The notes below the pieces were generated by a model. It saw nothing but the letters and a program-made list of their open reading frames with translations. It was not told the DNA's origin and ran no database searches. Made by a program: the position numbers and the translations under genes. Shown here in pieces: positions 51,981 to 61,056 of a stretch of 64,000 nucleotides of DNA. The stretch comes from Methylophaga nitratireducenticrescens (GTDB lineage Bacteria; Pseudomonadota; Gammaproteobacteria; Nitrosococcales; Methylophagaceae). Within the stretch, counting starts at the first letter, position 1; the number at the start of each line of letters is the position of its first letter. Location of the stretch: contig NC_017857.3 of NCBI RefSeq assembly GCF_000260985.4, forward strand, positions 1,550,001 through 1,614,000, read 5' to 3'.

Positions 51981-53573
51981 ATGAAACACCCAACGCCAAG
52001 CCCAACACCGGGACAGGCCGATTTACAAACCATTATTCATGCTCTGAATACCGGACAGGTCGGCTTTGCTGAATCAGCAGCCAAGAAATTACTTAAATCC
52101 TATCCACGTTCTTTTCCACTATTAAACCTCTATGGCAATGCATTGGCCGCGCAAAATAAATTTAAAGATGCGGTGGGTGTATTTCGTAAAGCTACTGAAA
52201 TTGATCCTAATGTACCCGAGATTTACTTCAATATGGGTATTTTGTTCACCAATCTAAATCGTGTGGATGAAGCGATTAATAGCTATAAAAGAGTATTGAG
52301 ACTGAATCCGGGGTTGACCGATGCGTTATATAATTTGGGTTATGCATTGCAATCAAAAAACCGTTATGAAGAGGCTGGAGAATATTATCAAAAAGCTATT
52401 GAGCAACAGCCAAAATTTCTGGAAGCCATCGCGAATTATGGCGTTTGTTTGCAGGAGCAGGGCCGATTGGACGAGGCGGTCACCTTTTACCAGCGAGGTT
52501 TAGCCATTTCACAGGATGCCAAACTGTATTTTAATCTTGGTTCAGCTTTTAAAAATCAGGGCAAACTGGCCGATGCCATTGCTGCCTATAATCAAGCACT
52601 GGAATTAAAACCTGACTATGCCGAAGTGCACAGTAATATCGGTGAGATATTGCGTGATCAGGGACGCTATGACGAATCGGTTGCTGCCTACAAACGCGCC
52701 TTGGAGCTGGATCCCAGGTTGCCTTTGGCAAATTACAGTCTGGCAGTGTATCTCTACGATAGCGGTGATTTACCACAGGCATTACGATATTTTCAACAAT
52801 CACAGTACGCAGACTGGCAGGAACGCTCTCTCTATTGTCTGTATAAAACCGAGCGCTTTGAGGAATTCAAACAGGGCTTGGATCAACTGAAAAAAGCCCG
52901 CCATAGCTCGCCATTTCTGGCGACACTGGCAGGACATTACGCCGAAAACTTTGGCACGGTGAATGACTATGATTTCTGTAAAAATCCGTTGGATCTGGTT
53001 TGTCATGTGCAGGTGCCGGAATTAAAAGGCGATAGCGAATTACTCAAACAACTGCTGGCGGATATCGAACAGGCCGATATTGAAGAGAAAAGTCAGGGGC
53101 GCTTGCATCATGGTGTGCAATCTGCCGGTAATTTGTTTAAACGTTCCGAAGCGAGCTTTCAGCAAATTGCCAAACTGGTGGCGCGTGCCATAGATGATTA
53201 TCGCGTTAATCTTAAAGGTGAAAGTGGTATTTTCGTCAAAGGATTCCCTAAACAAACGGTGTTTGCCAGTTCCTGGTACGTCAAAATGAAAACCGGCGGG
53301 CATTTAACCTCACATATTCATGAGGAAGGTTGGGTCAGTGGAGCCTTGTACCTGGCCGTACCAAAGCAAAAAACGCATCCTGATGAGGGTAGTATTGAGC
53401 TCAGTACTCATGGGGATGATTATCCTAAACAACATGATAACTTCCCCAGCAAAACCATTGCTCCAGAAGTTGGGGATATTGTGATGTTTCCTTCATCGGT
53501 ATTTCATCGCACGATTCCGTTTACTTCTGATGAAGAACGGATCTGCATCGCCTTCGATCTAAAACCTGCCTGA
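51981..53573 (+). CDS. TPR-repeat protein with C-terminal 2-oxoglutarate/Fe(II) oxygenase-like domain
   Basis: A 530-residue fusion. Residues about 15-290 hold seven or more TPR repeats (for example PEIYFNMGILFTNLNRVDEA, ADAIAAYNQALELKPDYAEV). Residues about 330-530 form a jelly-roll oxygenase-like domain of the 2OG-FeII_Oxy_5 type. Candidate metal ligands are in LTSHIHEEGWVSGALYL (about 440) and the distal His in FPSSVFHRTIPF (about 508), with Arg near 518 (EERICIAFDL) for 2-oxoglutarate. The substrate is unknown; protein or peptidyl hydroxylation is likely for the class. It is a single gene. Confidence 0.82.
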   Translation: MKHPTPSPTPGQADLQTIIHALNTGQVGFAESAAKKLLKSYPRSFPLLNLYGNALAAQNKFKDAVGVFRKATEIDPNVPEIYFNMGILFTNLNRVDEAINSYKRVLRLNPGLTDALYNLGYALQSKNRYEEAGEYYQKAIEQQPKFLEAIANYGVCLQEQGRLDEAVTFYQRGLAISQDAKLYFNLGSAFKNQGKLADAIAAYNQALELKPDYAEVHSNIGEILRDQGRYDESVAAYKRALELDPRLPLANYSLAVYLYDSGDLPQALRYFQQSQYADWQERSLYCLYKTERFEEFKQGLDQLKKARHSSPFLATLAGHYAENFGTVNDYDFCKNPLDLVCHVQVPELKGDSELLKQLLADIEQADIEEKSQGRLHHGVQSAGNLFKRSEASFQQIAKLVARAIDDYRVNLKGESGIFVKGFPKQTVFASSWYVKMKTGGHLTSHIHEEGWVSGALYLAVPKQKTHPDEGSIELSTHGDDYPKQHDNFPSKTIAPEVGDIVMFPSSVFHRTIPFTSDEERICIAFDLKPA

Positions 53574-53676
53574 GCTAAATTAATAGCTTTCAATTGAAGC
53601 GAAAAGACACCCTAACAGGTGGGATGTTTTGCGAGATAAAACCCTAATTGGATTGATGCATTATTGTTACTTTGGA

Positions 53677-54144
53677 TTACAGGCTTTTGACGACTTCCAA
53701 TACCTCGTCAATATGCTGTTTAACTTTAACATTACGCCATTCATGGATGAGCTTACCTTCTGCATCAATCAGAAAAGTACTGCGAACAATGCCCATATAT
53801 TCACGACCATAATTTTTCTTCAGCTGCATCACACCAAATAAATTACAGACGGTTTCATCAGCATCAGAAAGCAAATCAAAAGGAAACTGCTGTTTTTCCT
53901 TGAAGTTTTCATGAACACGCACGCTGTCTCTGGAGATACCAAATATCAGCGTGTTATGGGCATTAAACGTCTCAATATGATCACGGAAATTCTGACCTTC
54001 CAATGTGCATCCCGGCGTATTGTCTTTGGGGTAAAAATAGATAATCACATTCTTGCCACGCAGTTCGGATAGCCGGATGGTTTTGTCGCCAGTAGCCGGT
54101 AATTCAAAATCCGGTACAGTTTGCTGTAACGTAACTGGGCTCAT
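53677..54144 (-). CDS. bcp: Thioredoxin-dependent peroxiredoxin, Bcp/PrxQ type
   Basis: A 155-residue thiol peroxidase that reduces hydroperoxides. The peroxidatic Cys46 lies in the motif YPKDNTPGCTLEGQNFRD, and Arg near 115-120 completes the site. The resolving Cys five residues on, found in E. coli Bcp, is absent (Gln at that place). Another Cys near 101 (ETVCNLF) could resolve, or the enzyme may be one-Cys. It is divergent from dapA. Confidence 0.93.
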   Translation of the reverse strand: MSPVTLQQTVPDFELPATGDKTIRLSELRGKNVIIYFYPKDNTPGCTLEGQNFRDHIETFNAHNTLIFGISRDSVRVHENFKEKQQFPFDLLSDADETVCNLFGVMQLKKNYGREYMGIVRSTFLIDAEGKLIHEWRNVKVKQHIDEVLEVVKSL

Positions 54145-54261
54145 TAAACGTCTCCATTAGTAATAGTTGTGGTGGCAGTACCTTACCCAAAGCAGTCCGG
54201 TCTTGTCATCTACTGGCTGGCAAAGTACCATGCCAGTTTATTTTCGCGGAGTCAGATGAAT

Positions 54262-55143
54262 ATGTTCAGCGGCAGTATGGTAGCTCTGGTAACACCCATG
54301 CGGGCAGATGGCTCGTTAGACGGTGAAAGCCTGCGCAAGCTCGTTGATTTTCATATTCAAAATGGCAGTAGCGCCATTGTGGCTGTGGGCACCACAGGTG
54401 AGTCTGCTACATTAAGTATTGACGAACATACAGATGTGATTCGTCAGGTGGTTGAGCAGGCTGCTGGCCGAATTCCGGTCATCGCCGGTACGGGTGCCAA
54501 CTCTACCGAAGAAGCCATTGAACTCTCGCATTACGCTAAACAATTAGGTGTTGCGGCCGTTCTGTTGGTTACACCTTATTACAATCGACCGACTCAGGAA
54601 GGTTTGTATCTGCATTTCAAAGCGATTGCAGAAGCGGTCGATATTCCGCAAATCCTCTATAACGTTCCCAGCCGCACGGCTTGTGACTTATTACCTGAAA
54701 CCATTGGTCGTCTGGCCAAAATCGGCAATATTATCGGTATTAAAGAAGCGACTGGTGATGTAAGAAGAGTGAAGTTAATTCAGGATTTGTGCGACGATAA
54801 TTTCGAACTTTATACCGGCGAAGATGCCAACACCGTTGATTTTATTCTGGCGGGCGGTCGTGGAGTCATTTCAGTGACTGCCAATGTGGCTCCTGCCTTG
54901 ATGAGCCAGATGTGTGAATATGCATTGAATGGCGATGCTGATAATGCCCGTGAAATTAACGATAAATTATCTTTGCTGCATCAGCGGTTATTTTCTGAAT
55001 CCAATCCTATTCCGGTTAAATGGGCTCTCCATGAAATGGGGCTTATACCAGAGGGGATACGTTTACCAATGACAGTTTTGTCTGAACAATTTCATCAACC
55101 GGTTCGTGAGGCGCTGGTCACTGCCGGTGTTCTGAATCCCTAA
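54262..55143 (+). CDS. dapA: 4-hydroxy-tetrahydrodipicolinate synthase
   Basis: A 293-residue class I aldolase-type enzyme (E. coli 292) for the first step of diaminopimelate/lysine synthesis from pyruvate and aspartate semialdehyde. ATG 54262 (MFSGSMVALVTPM) is chosen because it aligns with E. coli and puts the Schiff-base Lys at 161 (GIKEATGDVRR); ATG 54256 is an alternative nearer the GGAG. The pyruvate-site motif is GTTGESATL (about 43) and the Tyr is in TPYYNRPTQEGLY (about 130). It is followed 18 bases later by bamC, the conserved dapA-bamC order. Confidence 0.96.
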   Translation: MFSGSMVALVTPMRADGSLDGESLRKLVDFHIQNGSSAIVAVGTTGESATLSIDEHTDVIRQVVEQAAGRIPVIAGTGANSTEEAIELSHYAKQLGVAAVLLVTPYYNRPTQEGLYLHFKAIAEAVDIPQILYNVPSRTACDLLPETIGRLAKIGNIIGIKEATGDVRRVKLIQDLCDDNFELYTGEDANTVDFILAGGRGVISVTANVAPALMSQMCEYALNGDADNAREINDKLSLLHQRLFSESNPIPVKWALHEMGLIPEGIRLPMTVLSEQFHQPVREALVTAGVLNP

Positions 55144-55161
55144 GTGAGTGAATGTAATTAA

Positions 55162-56196
55162 ATGAACACAAATCGTTTTAAGTTGAAAGCCTGTGGTGTG
55201 CTGGTCGCAGTAAGCATTTCAGGTTGTGGGCTAATGCCATCACTGGATGAGGTTGCTCCTGATAATACTCAAAAGTATCGCAAAGCAGAAACAATGCCGC
55301 CGCTGGATATCCCACCTGACTTGAGTACATCACGAATCAATGATCAAGTTGCCGGCAATGAGCAAAGCTCGGCAACCTATTCCGAATATGAAGAAGCCAG
55401 TACCAATCCTTTAGCAGCGCGTTATAACATCACTCCAGAATCCAAACCTGCTTTATCGGGCGAGGGTGATGATCGCCATTTGGTAGTGCCGGGAGACCGG
55501 GATGAAACATGGCAACGTATTGAAGCTTTCTGGGCTGATATCGATATGAATATTCATCGTAAAGATCAGCGTATTGGTCTGATGGATACTCAGCCTGACG
55601 TTGATGGCTATGCCTATCGTGTTCGAATGGAGCGCGGAGATGTAAATCGTTCGGCTCGTGTTTATGTGAATGGTACAGATGAAACCAATCGCAGCAATCA
55701 GAAAGATGAAGCTATGCTGCGTCAGCTGGCTGAATACCTTGGTGGTTTATATCAACAGGATAAAGCACGTGCTGAAGCCTCTTTGCCAAGCTCAGCCGCA
55801 CAACAAACTGAAGCGCGGGTAATTTTGCTGGATGAAGCCGAAGGCCAACAGGCCTTATTGGTTGAGCAGGAATTCACCACCGTTTGGGATCGTGTCGGTC
55901 GGGTGTTGGATAGCCGCGGCTTTGCTGTTGAAGATCGTGACCGTTCACGTGGCACATATTACGTGCGTTACCTGGATCCATTTAACGAAGCTGAGAGAGA
56001 AGAGCCTGGCTTCTTTGGTCGTATGGCTTTCTGGAAAGATGATGATGAGGTGACTCCTGAAGAGTACTACTACATCAAACTTATTTCAGATGCGTCAGAT
56101 ACCCGTATAACCGTACTGGATTCTGAACAGGTTCGTACTTCTTCAGAAACAGCGAAACGTTTACTGGGTCTGATTCAGGAACAATTGACTCAATAA
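55162..56196 (+). CDS. bamC: BamC lipoprotein of the beta-barrel assembly machine (NlpB/DapX)
   Basis: A 344-residue outer-membrane lipoprotein, the same length as E. coli BamC. The lipobox is SISGC (Cys near 22). The unstructured N-terminal segment binds BamD and holds PPLDIPPDLSTSRIND (about 46). Two helix-grip domains follow (about 105-200 and 230-340). It assists folding of outer-membrane proteins with BamABDE. The position after dapA is conserved in gammaproteobacteria. It overlaps the next start by one base (TAATG). Confidence 0.93.
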   Translation: MNTNRFKLKACGVLVAVSISGCGLMPSLDEVAPDNTQKYRKAETMPPLDIPPDLSTSRINDQVAGNEQSSATYSEYEEASTNPLAARYNITPESKPALSGEGDDRHLVVPGDRDETWQRIEAFWADIDMNIHRKDQRIGLMDTQPDVDGYAYRVRMERGDVNRSARVYVNGTDETNRSNQKDEAMLRQLAEYLGGLYQQDKARAEASLPSSAAQQTEARVILLDEAEGQQALLVEQEFTTVWDRVGRVLDSRGFAVEDRDRSRGTYYVRYLDPFNEAEREEPGFFGRMAFWKDDDEVTPEEYYYIKLISDASDTRITVLDSEQVRTSSETAKRLLGLIQEQLTQ

Positions 56197-56963
56197 TGCG
56201 CTTTGCATCACTTGGCAGCGGTAGCCGGGGCAATGCAACACTGATTTCACAGGGAAAAACCACAATTCTGGTGGATTGTGGTTTTTCTGCTCGTGAAACT
56301 GAAAAACGTCTGCGGCGTGTTGGTTTGACGTCTTCGGACCTCACCGCTATTCTGGTGACACACGAGCATGCCGATCATATCGGTGGCGTTCGAGTGCTAT
56401 CACAGAAATTCAATATTCCGGTTTATGCTACACCCGGCACGGCAGCAGGTTTACCTGTTGATGTGATGCCGCATATTCACGAGTTTAGCTGTCATGAGCG
56501 ATTCAATGTTAATGATATTGAAGTCTCACCGTTTCCGGTGCCGCACGACGCGCGCGAACCCAGCCAGTTTGTTTTTCATAATGGTGATTTTCGATTAGGG
56601 CTGTTAACCGATGTTGGTTTTATCACGCCAGTAATTGAATCGGCTTTGACCTTGTGCGATGGACTGCTGCTGGAAGCAAATCATGATATGGCAATGCTGG
56701 AGCAGGGTGAATATCCTGAATATTTGAAACAGCGGGTGGGTGGACGTTTTGGACATTTAAATAACGTGCAATCTGCCGAATTACTTGCGAAAATTGATAC
56801 ATCGCGTTTGCAGCATATTGTTGCCATGCATATCAGCGAAAAGAATAATTCCCCGGCATTGGTCAGCCCTTTATTCGCCGATGCCCTGAACTGCACACCA
56901 GACTGGGTTGGCATTGCTGAACAGGATGCCGGATTTGACTGGCGCGAACTTAAAAAAGCCTAA
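56196..56963 (+). CDS. MBL-fold metallohydrolase (YycJ-like)
   Basis: A 255-residue metallo-beta-lactamase-fold protein. The start [17 protein letters not shown] is characteristic of the YycJ group. The metal-binding motif is [10 protein letters not shown] (about 53), a further His is in [12 protein letters not shown] (about 113), an Asp/His pair near LLTDVGF (about 138), and HISEKNN (about 210). YycJ-type proteins are probable nucleases or phosphodiesterases; the substrate is not known. It lies between bamC and purC and is likely co-transcribed with them. Confidence 0.92.
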   Translation: MRFASLGSGSRGNATLISQGKTTILVDCGFSARETEKRLRRVGLTSSDLTAILVTHEHADHIGGVRVLSQKFNIPVYATPGTAAGLPVDVMPHIHEFSCHERFNVNDIEVSPFPVPHDAREPSQFVFHNGDFRLGLLTDVGFITPVIESALTLCDGLLLEANHDMAMLEQGEYPEYLKQRVGGRFGHLNNVQSAELLAKIDTSRLQHIVAMHISEKNNSPALVSPLFADALNCTPDWVGIAEQDAGFDWRELKKA

Positions 56964-56974
56964 GAGAAAACACC

Positions 56975-57685
56975 ATGCAAAAATTACAGCAACTTTATGC
57001 CGGTAAAGCCAAAAGCGTCTTTGCTACAGAAGATCAGGATTATGTTGTGCTCAGTTTCCGCGATGATACATCGGCATTTGATGGTGAACGTATCGAACAG
57101 CTGAGCCGTAAAGGTGAGATTAATAACAAGTTCAATGCCTTTATCATGGAGCAACTGGCTGTAGCTGGTATTCCTACCCATTTTGAAAAACTGCTCAGTG
57201 CCAATGAAGCGCTGGTCAAGAATATGAAAATGATCCCGGTGGAATGCGTAGTGCGTAACGTTGCTTCCGGCAGTCTGGTCCGTCGTTTAGGTGTAGAAGA
57301 TGGCATGGAGCTTAATCCGCCGGTATTCGAGTTTTTCCTGAAAAATGATGCTTTACATGACCCAATGGTTAATGAATACCATATCGCCACTTTTGGCTGG
57401 GCCACCGATGAACAGGTTCAACGGATGAAAGCGCTGACTTTTGAAGTGAATCAGGTGTTGAAAAAACTGTTTGCTGATGCCGGGATGATTCTGGTGGATT
57501 ACAAACTGGAATTCGGTGTGTTCAAAGACGAAGTCTATCTTGGTGATGAGTTCAGCCCGGATGGCTGCCGTTTATGGGATGCTGAAACCCGTAAAAAACT
57601 GGATAAAGATCGTTTCCGTCAGGGGTTGGGTGGTGTTATCGAAGCCTACGAAGAAGTCGCTCAGCGGATTGGTGTGCCTTTGTAG
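56975..57685 (+). CDS. purC: SAICAR synthetase (phosphoribosylaminoimidazole-succinocarboxamide synthase)
   Basis: A 236-residue enzyme of purine synthesis (E. coli 237) that joins CAIR and aspartate with ATP. It has the conserved segments [13 protein letters not shown] (about 8), [12 protein letters not shown] (about 28), [18 protein letters not shown] (about 88) and [11 protein letters not shown] (about 170), followed by [12 protein letters not shown]. It starts 12 bases after the MBL gene. It is followed by a repeat-rich, gene-free stretch. Confidence 0.96.
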   Translation: MQKLQQLYAGKAKSVFATEDQDYVVLSFRDDTSAFDGERIEQLSRKGEINNKFNAFIMEQLAVAGIPTHFEKLLSANEALVKNMKMIPVECVVRNVASGSLVRRLGVEDGMELNPPVFEFFLKNDALHDPMVNEYHIATFGWATDEQVQRMKALTFEVNQVLKKLFADAGMILVDYKLEFGVFKDEVYLGDEFSPDGCRLWDAETRKKLDKDRFRQGLGGVIEAYEEVAQRIGVPL

Positions 57686-57692
57686 TTGATAT

Positions 57693-57963
57693 AACCACAG
57701 AGACACAGAGAGCACAGAGTTTTTTATCCGCAGATTACTCAGATGGTCGCAGATTATTAGCGTCATAATATTGAACTAACCACGTGTCACAATTTATGAA
57801 GTTGGTGAATTCAAAAAAACGTAGGTTGGCGCTGAGCATGCGAAGCCCAACACACTGTTAATGTCGGGTTACGCTACGCTAACCCGACCTAAATTATTTT
57901 TAACCTCTGTGCCCTCTGTGTCTCTGTGGTTTGTATTCTTTTAATCTGCGACCATCTGCGGAT
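57693..57963. repeat. Two different inverted repeats in interleaved order
   Basis: Module A (57693-57719, AACCACAGAGACACAGAGAG...) recurs inverted at 57905-57931 with 26 of 27 matches. Module B (57726-57756, ATCCGCAGA...TGGTCGCAGATTA with a 9-base insertion) recurs inverted at 57942-57963. The order is A, B, A-inverted, B-inverted, so this is not one nested palindrome. Similar sequences are known as dispersed repeats in many proteobacteria. No gene lies in 57686-58071. Confidence 0.8.
57821..57888. repeat. Third GTAGGTTGG copy and an adjacent palindrome
   Basis: 57821-57851 is a diverged copy of the GTAGGTTGGG...CCCAAC element seen twice at 4585-4714. A second hairpin, 57863-57871 with 57880-57888 (GTCGGGTTA arms), follows. 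Both lie inside the interleaved repeat. Confidence 0.7.
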
Positions 57964-58071
57964 AAATCCAATGGATATGAAATAGTCGTTGTTTCTATCC
58001 AACTCGCCTTGCCACTAGATCAATCAGCCGACATAATCCTTTTTTATTTATTCGCCGGAACAGGGAAGCTT

Positions 58072-59781
58072 ATGTCGCGTTATCTCTCAAAATATCCGTT
58101 ATTGCCGCAGCAGCCAATTGAATGGTTATTGGCATTACTCTTCCTGGTCTCTCCGTTTTATCTGGTATCCAGTCTTGGTGGTACCGGTTTTGACCTGCCA
58201 TTTAATATCACTGTATGGGCAGCAGCGACGTTAGTTATTGCTTATTCAGTCTGGTATTTCTGTGGACAGGATAAGCTGATCCTTCCGGCAAACTACAAAG
58301 GTCTGCTGGCTTTGCCTGTTGGTATTCTGCTGGCTGCAGCACTTGCCGGCGTTCAGGATCCAATTACCTGGTTGTTTCGTATTGTGTATGTGATGGCAGG
58401 GGTGATTTTTCTGTTTGGCCTGTTTCAGTTTCGGCTGAAAAATACCGACAGAATTTTGCTGCTGATTGCTATTGCGACAATGCTTCAAGGCTTATTTGGC
58501 ATTATTCAACTGTTCCAGCTGCCTCTTTTACCTGATTGGGTTCCTAGATCAGATAAAGTGAATGCGACGGGAGTGTTTCAGCAGGTCAATGTTATGGCCA
58601 GCTTTCTGACTACTGGTGTCTTGATCTCATTTTATCTCTGCTTAAGACCCGTAAGTTTTAATCGGACTTATTTAAAAGTTTTTTTATTAATTACCATCAT
58701 AGTTGCGACATATGTAATGGTTGCAACGGGGTCACGGATAGGCCTTTTATCAGGGATTCTGGGTCTATGCATGTTGCTGGTTTCATATCGAAAGCAGGTC
58801 AGAAAAAACTGGAAAACAATCATTACTGCTGTATTGGTAGTTTTAGTGGCTAGTTGGATGGCAAAAGAAGGTTTGCATAAGACACTAGACAAGACGTACA
58901 GAGTAGTTGAGGCGCAACATTCAGAACAGCGTTTAAGTATTTATCGGATTTCGATTGATGCTTTTACCGAAGCACCAATTAAGGGGCATGGGATTGGGAC
59001 ATTTCTCGAACAGTTCGGTTTAGCCTCTTCAAAATTTTATCAACAATATCCAACAGCTAAATTACCAACTTACATAGCACATCCACATAATGAACTTTTG
59101 TTATGGGCCATTGAAGGTGGATTACTTGCTTTTATGGGAATTATTGTAGCAATGTTCAGTGTCTTTTATTATGCCGTCATAAATAAGCAACAAAGGTTTA
59201 TTGCCTACCTTTCGCTTTTACTACCAATAACTTTCCATACTCAAGTCGAGCATCCCTTTTATCACTCTTCATTGCACTGGTTTATTTGGCTAACCATTTT
59301 ATATGTCATGCTCAGTCATTATGCGGTTATAAAAAGAAATACACTTAGTCTGGTTGCTAGAAAGTCAATTCGGGGATTTACACTAATCTTACTTTTAGCC
59401 TCATGGGGCTTTTTGTGGCAAACCTCTCAAGCGCAACAACAGCTATACCATTTTTTGACAAAATCACAACAATATTCAGACCTCAATCAATCTCTAAACA
59501 ATTTATATTACAAAACGTATGCAGAGCAAATTGTTATGCGTTCACATTTGCATGATGCAATGGCAAGAAACGACACTGAAAAACTTGTTCAGATTATTAA
59601 TTGGTTTGAATCAGAACTGAGAAAAAAACCAGAATTAAAGCTTTTTGAAGACGTCATCAATGGTTATTTTGCTTTGGAAATGCCTGAACAGCGTTGTGAG
59701 AGCATCCATAAAAGTTTGGATTATTACCCAGCAAATAAAGTTTTAATAGATCTTTATCAGGACTGTTTAGCAACAAACTGA
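58072..59781 (+). CDS. PglL-type O-oligosaccharyltransferase / O-antigen ligase family protein (second copy)
   Basis: A 569-residue polytopic membrane protein, read from ATG 58072 (CAGGGAAG upstream); an open frame back to 57931 only covers repeat DNA. About eleven helices span residues 15-455. The family motifs FQQVNVMASFLTTG (about 168) and AHPHNELLLWAIEGG (about 341) mark it as PglL-like, and a soluble C-terminal tail of about 110 residues follows. It lies 160 bases upstream of the major pilin gene, so pilin glycosylation is the likely role. The DNA changes from about 50% G+C (58141-58200) to about 25% (59461-59520), which suggests a mosaic gene. Confidence 0.85.
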   Translation: MSRYLSKYPLLPQQPIEWLLALLFLVSPFYLVSSLGGTGFDLPFNITVWAAATLVIAYSVWYFCGQDKLILPANYKGLLALPVGILLAAALAGVQDPITWLFRIVYVMAGVIFLFGLFQFRLKNTDRILLLIAIATMLQGLFGIIQLFQLPLLPDWVPRSDKVNATGVFQQVNVMASFLTTGVLISFYLCLRPVSFNRTYLKVFLLITIIVATYVMVATGSRIGLLSGILGLCMLLVSYRKQVRKNWKTIITAVLVVLVASWMAKEGLHKTLDKTYRVVEAQHSEQRLSIYRISIDAFTEAPIKGHGIGTFLEQFGLASSKFYQQYPTAKLPTYIAHPHNELLLWAIEGGLLAFMGIIVAMFSVFYYAVINKQQRFIAYLSLLLPITFHTQVEHPFYHSSLHWFIWLTILYVMLSHYAVIKRNTLSLVARKSIRGFTLILLLASWGFLWQTSQAQQQLYHFLTKSQQYSDLNQSLNNLYYKTYAEQIVMRSHLHDAMARNDTEKLVQIINWFESELRKKPELKLFEDVINGYFALEMPEQRCESIHKSLDYYPANKVLIDLYQDCLATN

Positions 59782-59877
59782 CAAAAAATGTCACAAATTG
59801 ACGTGTATTAGTAACTTACGAAAATTGAAAACAAAGGTGATGGTTTTAAGTTATTGATTATGAAGATAATGATAAGT

Positions 59878-59893
59878 TGGCACAGAGAGTGCT
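59878..59893 (+). promoter_or_regulatory. Predicted sigma-54 promoter of the pilin gene
   Basis: TGGCAC-AGAGA-GTGCT has GG at 59879-59880 and GC at 59891-59892 with exactly ten bases between, as in the -24/-12 consensus TGGCAC-N5-TTGCW (one mismatch). It lies 50 bases before the pilin ATG. Type IV pilin genes are commonly RpoN/PilR-dependent. Confidence 0.7.
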
Positions 59894-59942
59894 CCATTGA
59901 TTTCGAGCACAAAGCTTGTCGTCTATTTACGGAGATTGAAAA

Positions 59943-60359
59943 ATGAAAAAAACACAACAAGGTTTTACCTTAATCGAATTAATGATCGTTATCGCGATCA
60001 TTGGTATCTTGGCGGCAATCGCTTTGCCTGCTTATCAACAATATACTGATAAAGCTAGATTTACTGAGGTTGTATTAGCTACTTCTGGCGTTAAAACAGC
60101 AGTTGAAATTTGTGGACAAGTTTCGGGTACACTTGCAAATTGCAACGATGCTTCTCCAGGAGATGTTCAAGCAGCAGCACTTGGTGCAGCTGATGGTCCA
60201 AATGTTGATACTGTAGATGTAGATGGAGCAGGGGTCATAACTGCTGTCGGTAATGCACCTATCGATTCAACTTATATTTTGAGACCTACTTTAACTGCTG
60301 GTGGTCAAGTGACTTGGCGAGACGATGAAGGTACTTGTGTGGGTGCTGGTCTTTGCTAA
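59943..60359 (+). CDS. pilA: Major type IV pilin (PilA, type IVa)
   Basis: A 138-residue prepilin with a short leader (MKKTQQG) cleaved before [20 protein letters not shown]; Glu5 and the standard type IVa helix are present. The globular part has four Cys (about residues 52, 63, 132 and 138), of which the last pair, near CVGAGLC, can form the C-terminal disulfide loop. The Gly/Ala/Asp-rich region 70-105 is variable in this family. GGAG precedes the ATG. A sigma-54-type promoter and a strong terminator make it a single-gene unit, with a ligase gene just upstream. Confidence 0.95.
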   Translation: MKKTQQGFTLIELMIVIAIIGILAAIALPAYQQYTDKARFTEVVLATSGVKTAVEICGQVSGTLANCNDASPGDVQAAALGAADGPNVDTVDVDGAGVITAVGNAPIDSTYILRPTLTAGGQVTWRDDEGTCVGAGLC

Positions 60360-60378
60360 AAGCTTCAATAATGCAAAA

Positions 60379-60408
60379 AAGCCCCGATTCGTTGGGGCTT
60401 TTTTTTTA
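60379..60408 (+). terminator. Intrinsic terminator of the pilin gene
   Basis: A 7-bp GC-rich stem (60379-60385 with 60394-60400, AAGCCCC arms) is followed by eight more T residues, 20 bases after the pilin stop. Confidence 0.9.
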
Positions 60409-60558
60409 TCTGATGAAACCGTTACCCCTATCTAAACTCTTAAAAACATCTGTAATTTAGTTAAAAATTTCATTTAAAACTTTGACCCATCAAATCCTTT
60501 TTGACAGTTGCCGCTAAATTGCTTTCAATTGCCCCATAAATTCTTAATTGGGGATCCC

Positions 60559-61056
60559 ATGGAAAATCATCCGCAAATAATTACAGTTGGCTGGCGAGAG
60601 TGGTTGAGCTTGCCGGAGTTGGGTATCGATCAAATCAAGGCCAAGGTAGATACCGGTGCCAGAACATCGGCGATCCATGCATTTTCGGTTGAGCCGATTG
60701 ATAAAAACGGTGAGCTTTGGGTACGATTCGGGGTGCATCCCAATCAACACGATACAGAGACAGAAATCTGGTGTGAGGCGCGTGTTAAGGATGAACGTAA
60801 TGTTACTGATTCTGGCGGGCATACTGAAAAACGTTATGTGATTCAAACCCCGCTGACTGTTGGCGGTCATACCTGGCCCATAGAAATCACACTGACAAAC
60901 CGAGACACCATGCTGTTTCGAATGTTACTAGGACGCACTGCCATGACGACTGGTAATATATGGGTTAATCCGGCATTGTCCTACCAAGCAAGCCCCTCAT
61001 ATCACGACACAACTCAAGCGCCCAAAGACGAAGCGCTTGATGGAGAATCTGCATGA
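60559..61056 (+). CDS. rimB: RimB-like retropepsin-type protease (ATP-dependent zinc protease family)
   Basis: A 165-residue protein, read from ATG 60559. It carries the Asp-protease-like motif [15 protein letters not shown] (about 28) and the distal LLGRTAM (about 127), typical of the PF05618 group. In related bacteria RimB trims the poly-glutamate tail that RimK adds to ribosomal protein S6. It overlaps rimK by 4 bases, which supports that role here. The older name zinc protease is misleading, as the fold is aspartic. Confidence 0.88.
   Translation: MENHPQIITVGWREWLSLPELGIDQIKAKVDTGARTSAIHAFSVEPIDKNGELWVRFGVHPNQHDTETEIWCEARVKDERNVTDSGGHTEKRYVIQTPLTVGGHTWPIEITLTNRDTMLFRMLLGRTAMTTGNIWVNPALSYQASPSYHDTTQAPKDEALDGESA

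Noticed and set aside
57931-58071. N-terminal extension of the second ligase
   Set aside because: The extra codons come from the inverted repeat B and do not look like a membrane-protein start; ATG 58072 has a good ribosome binding site.
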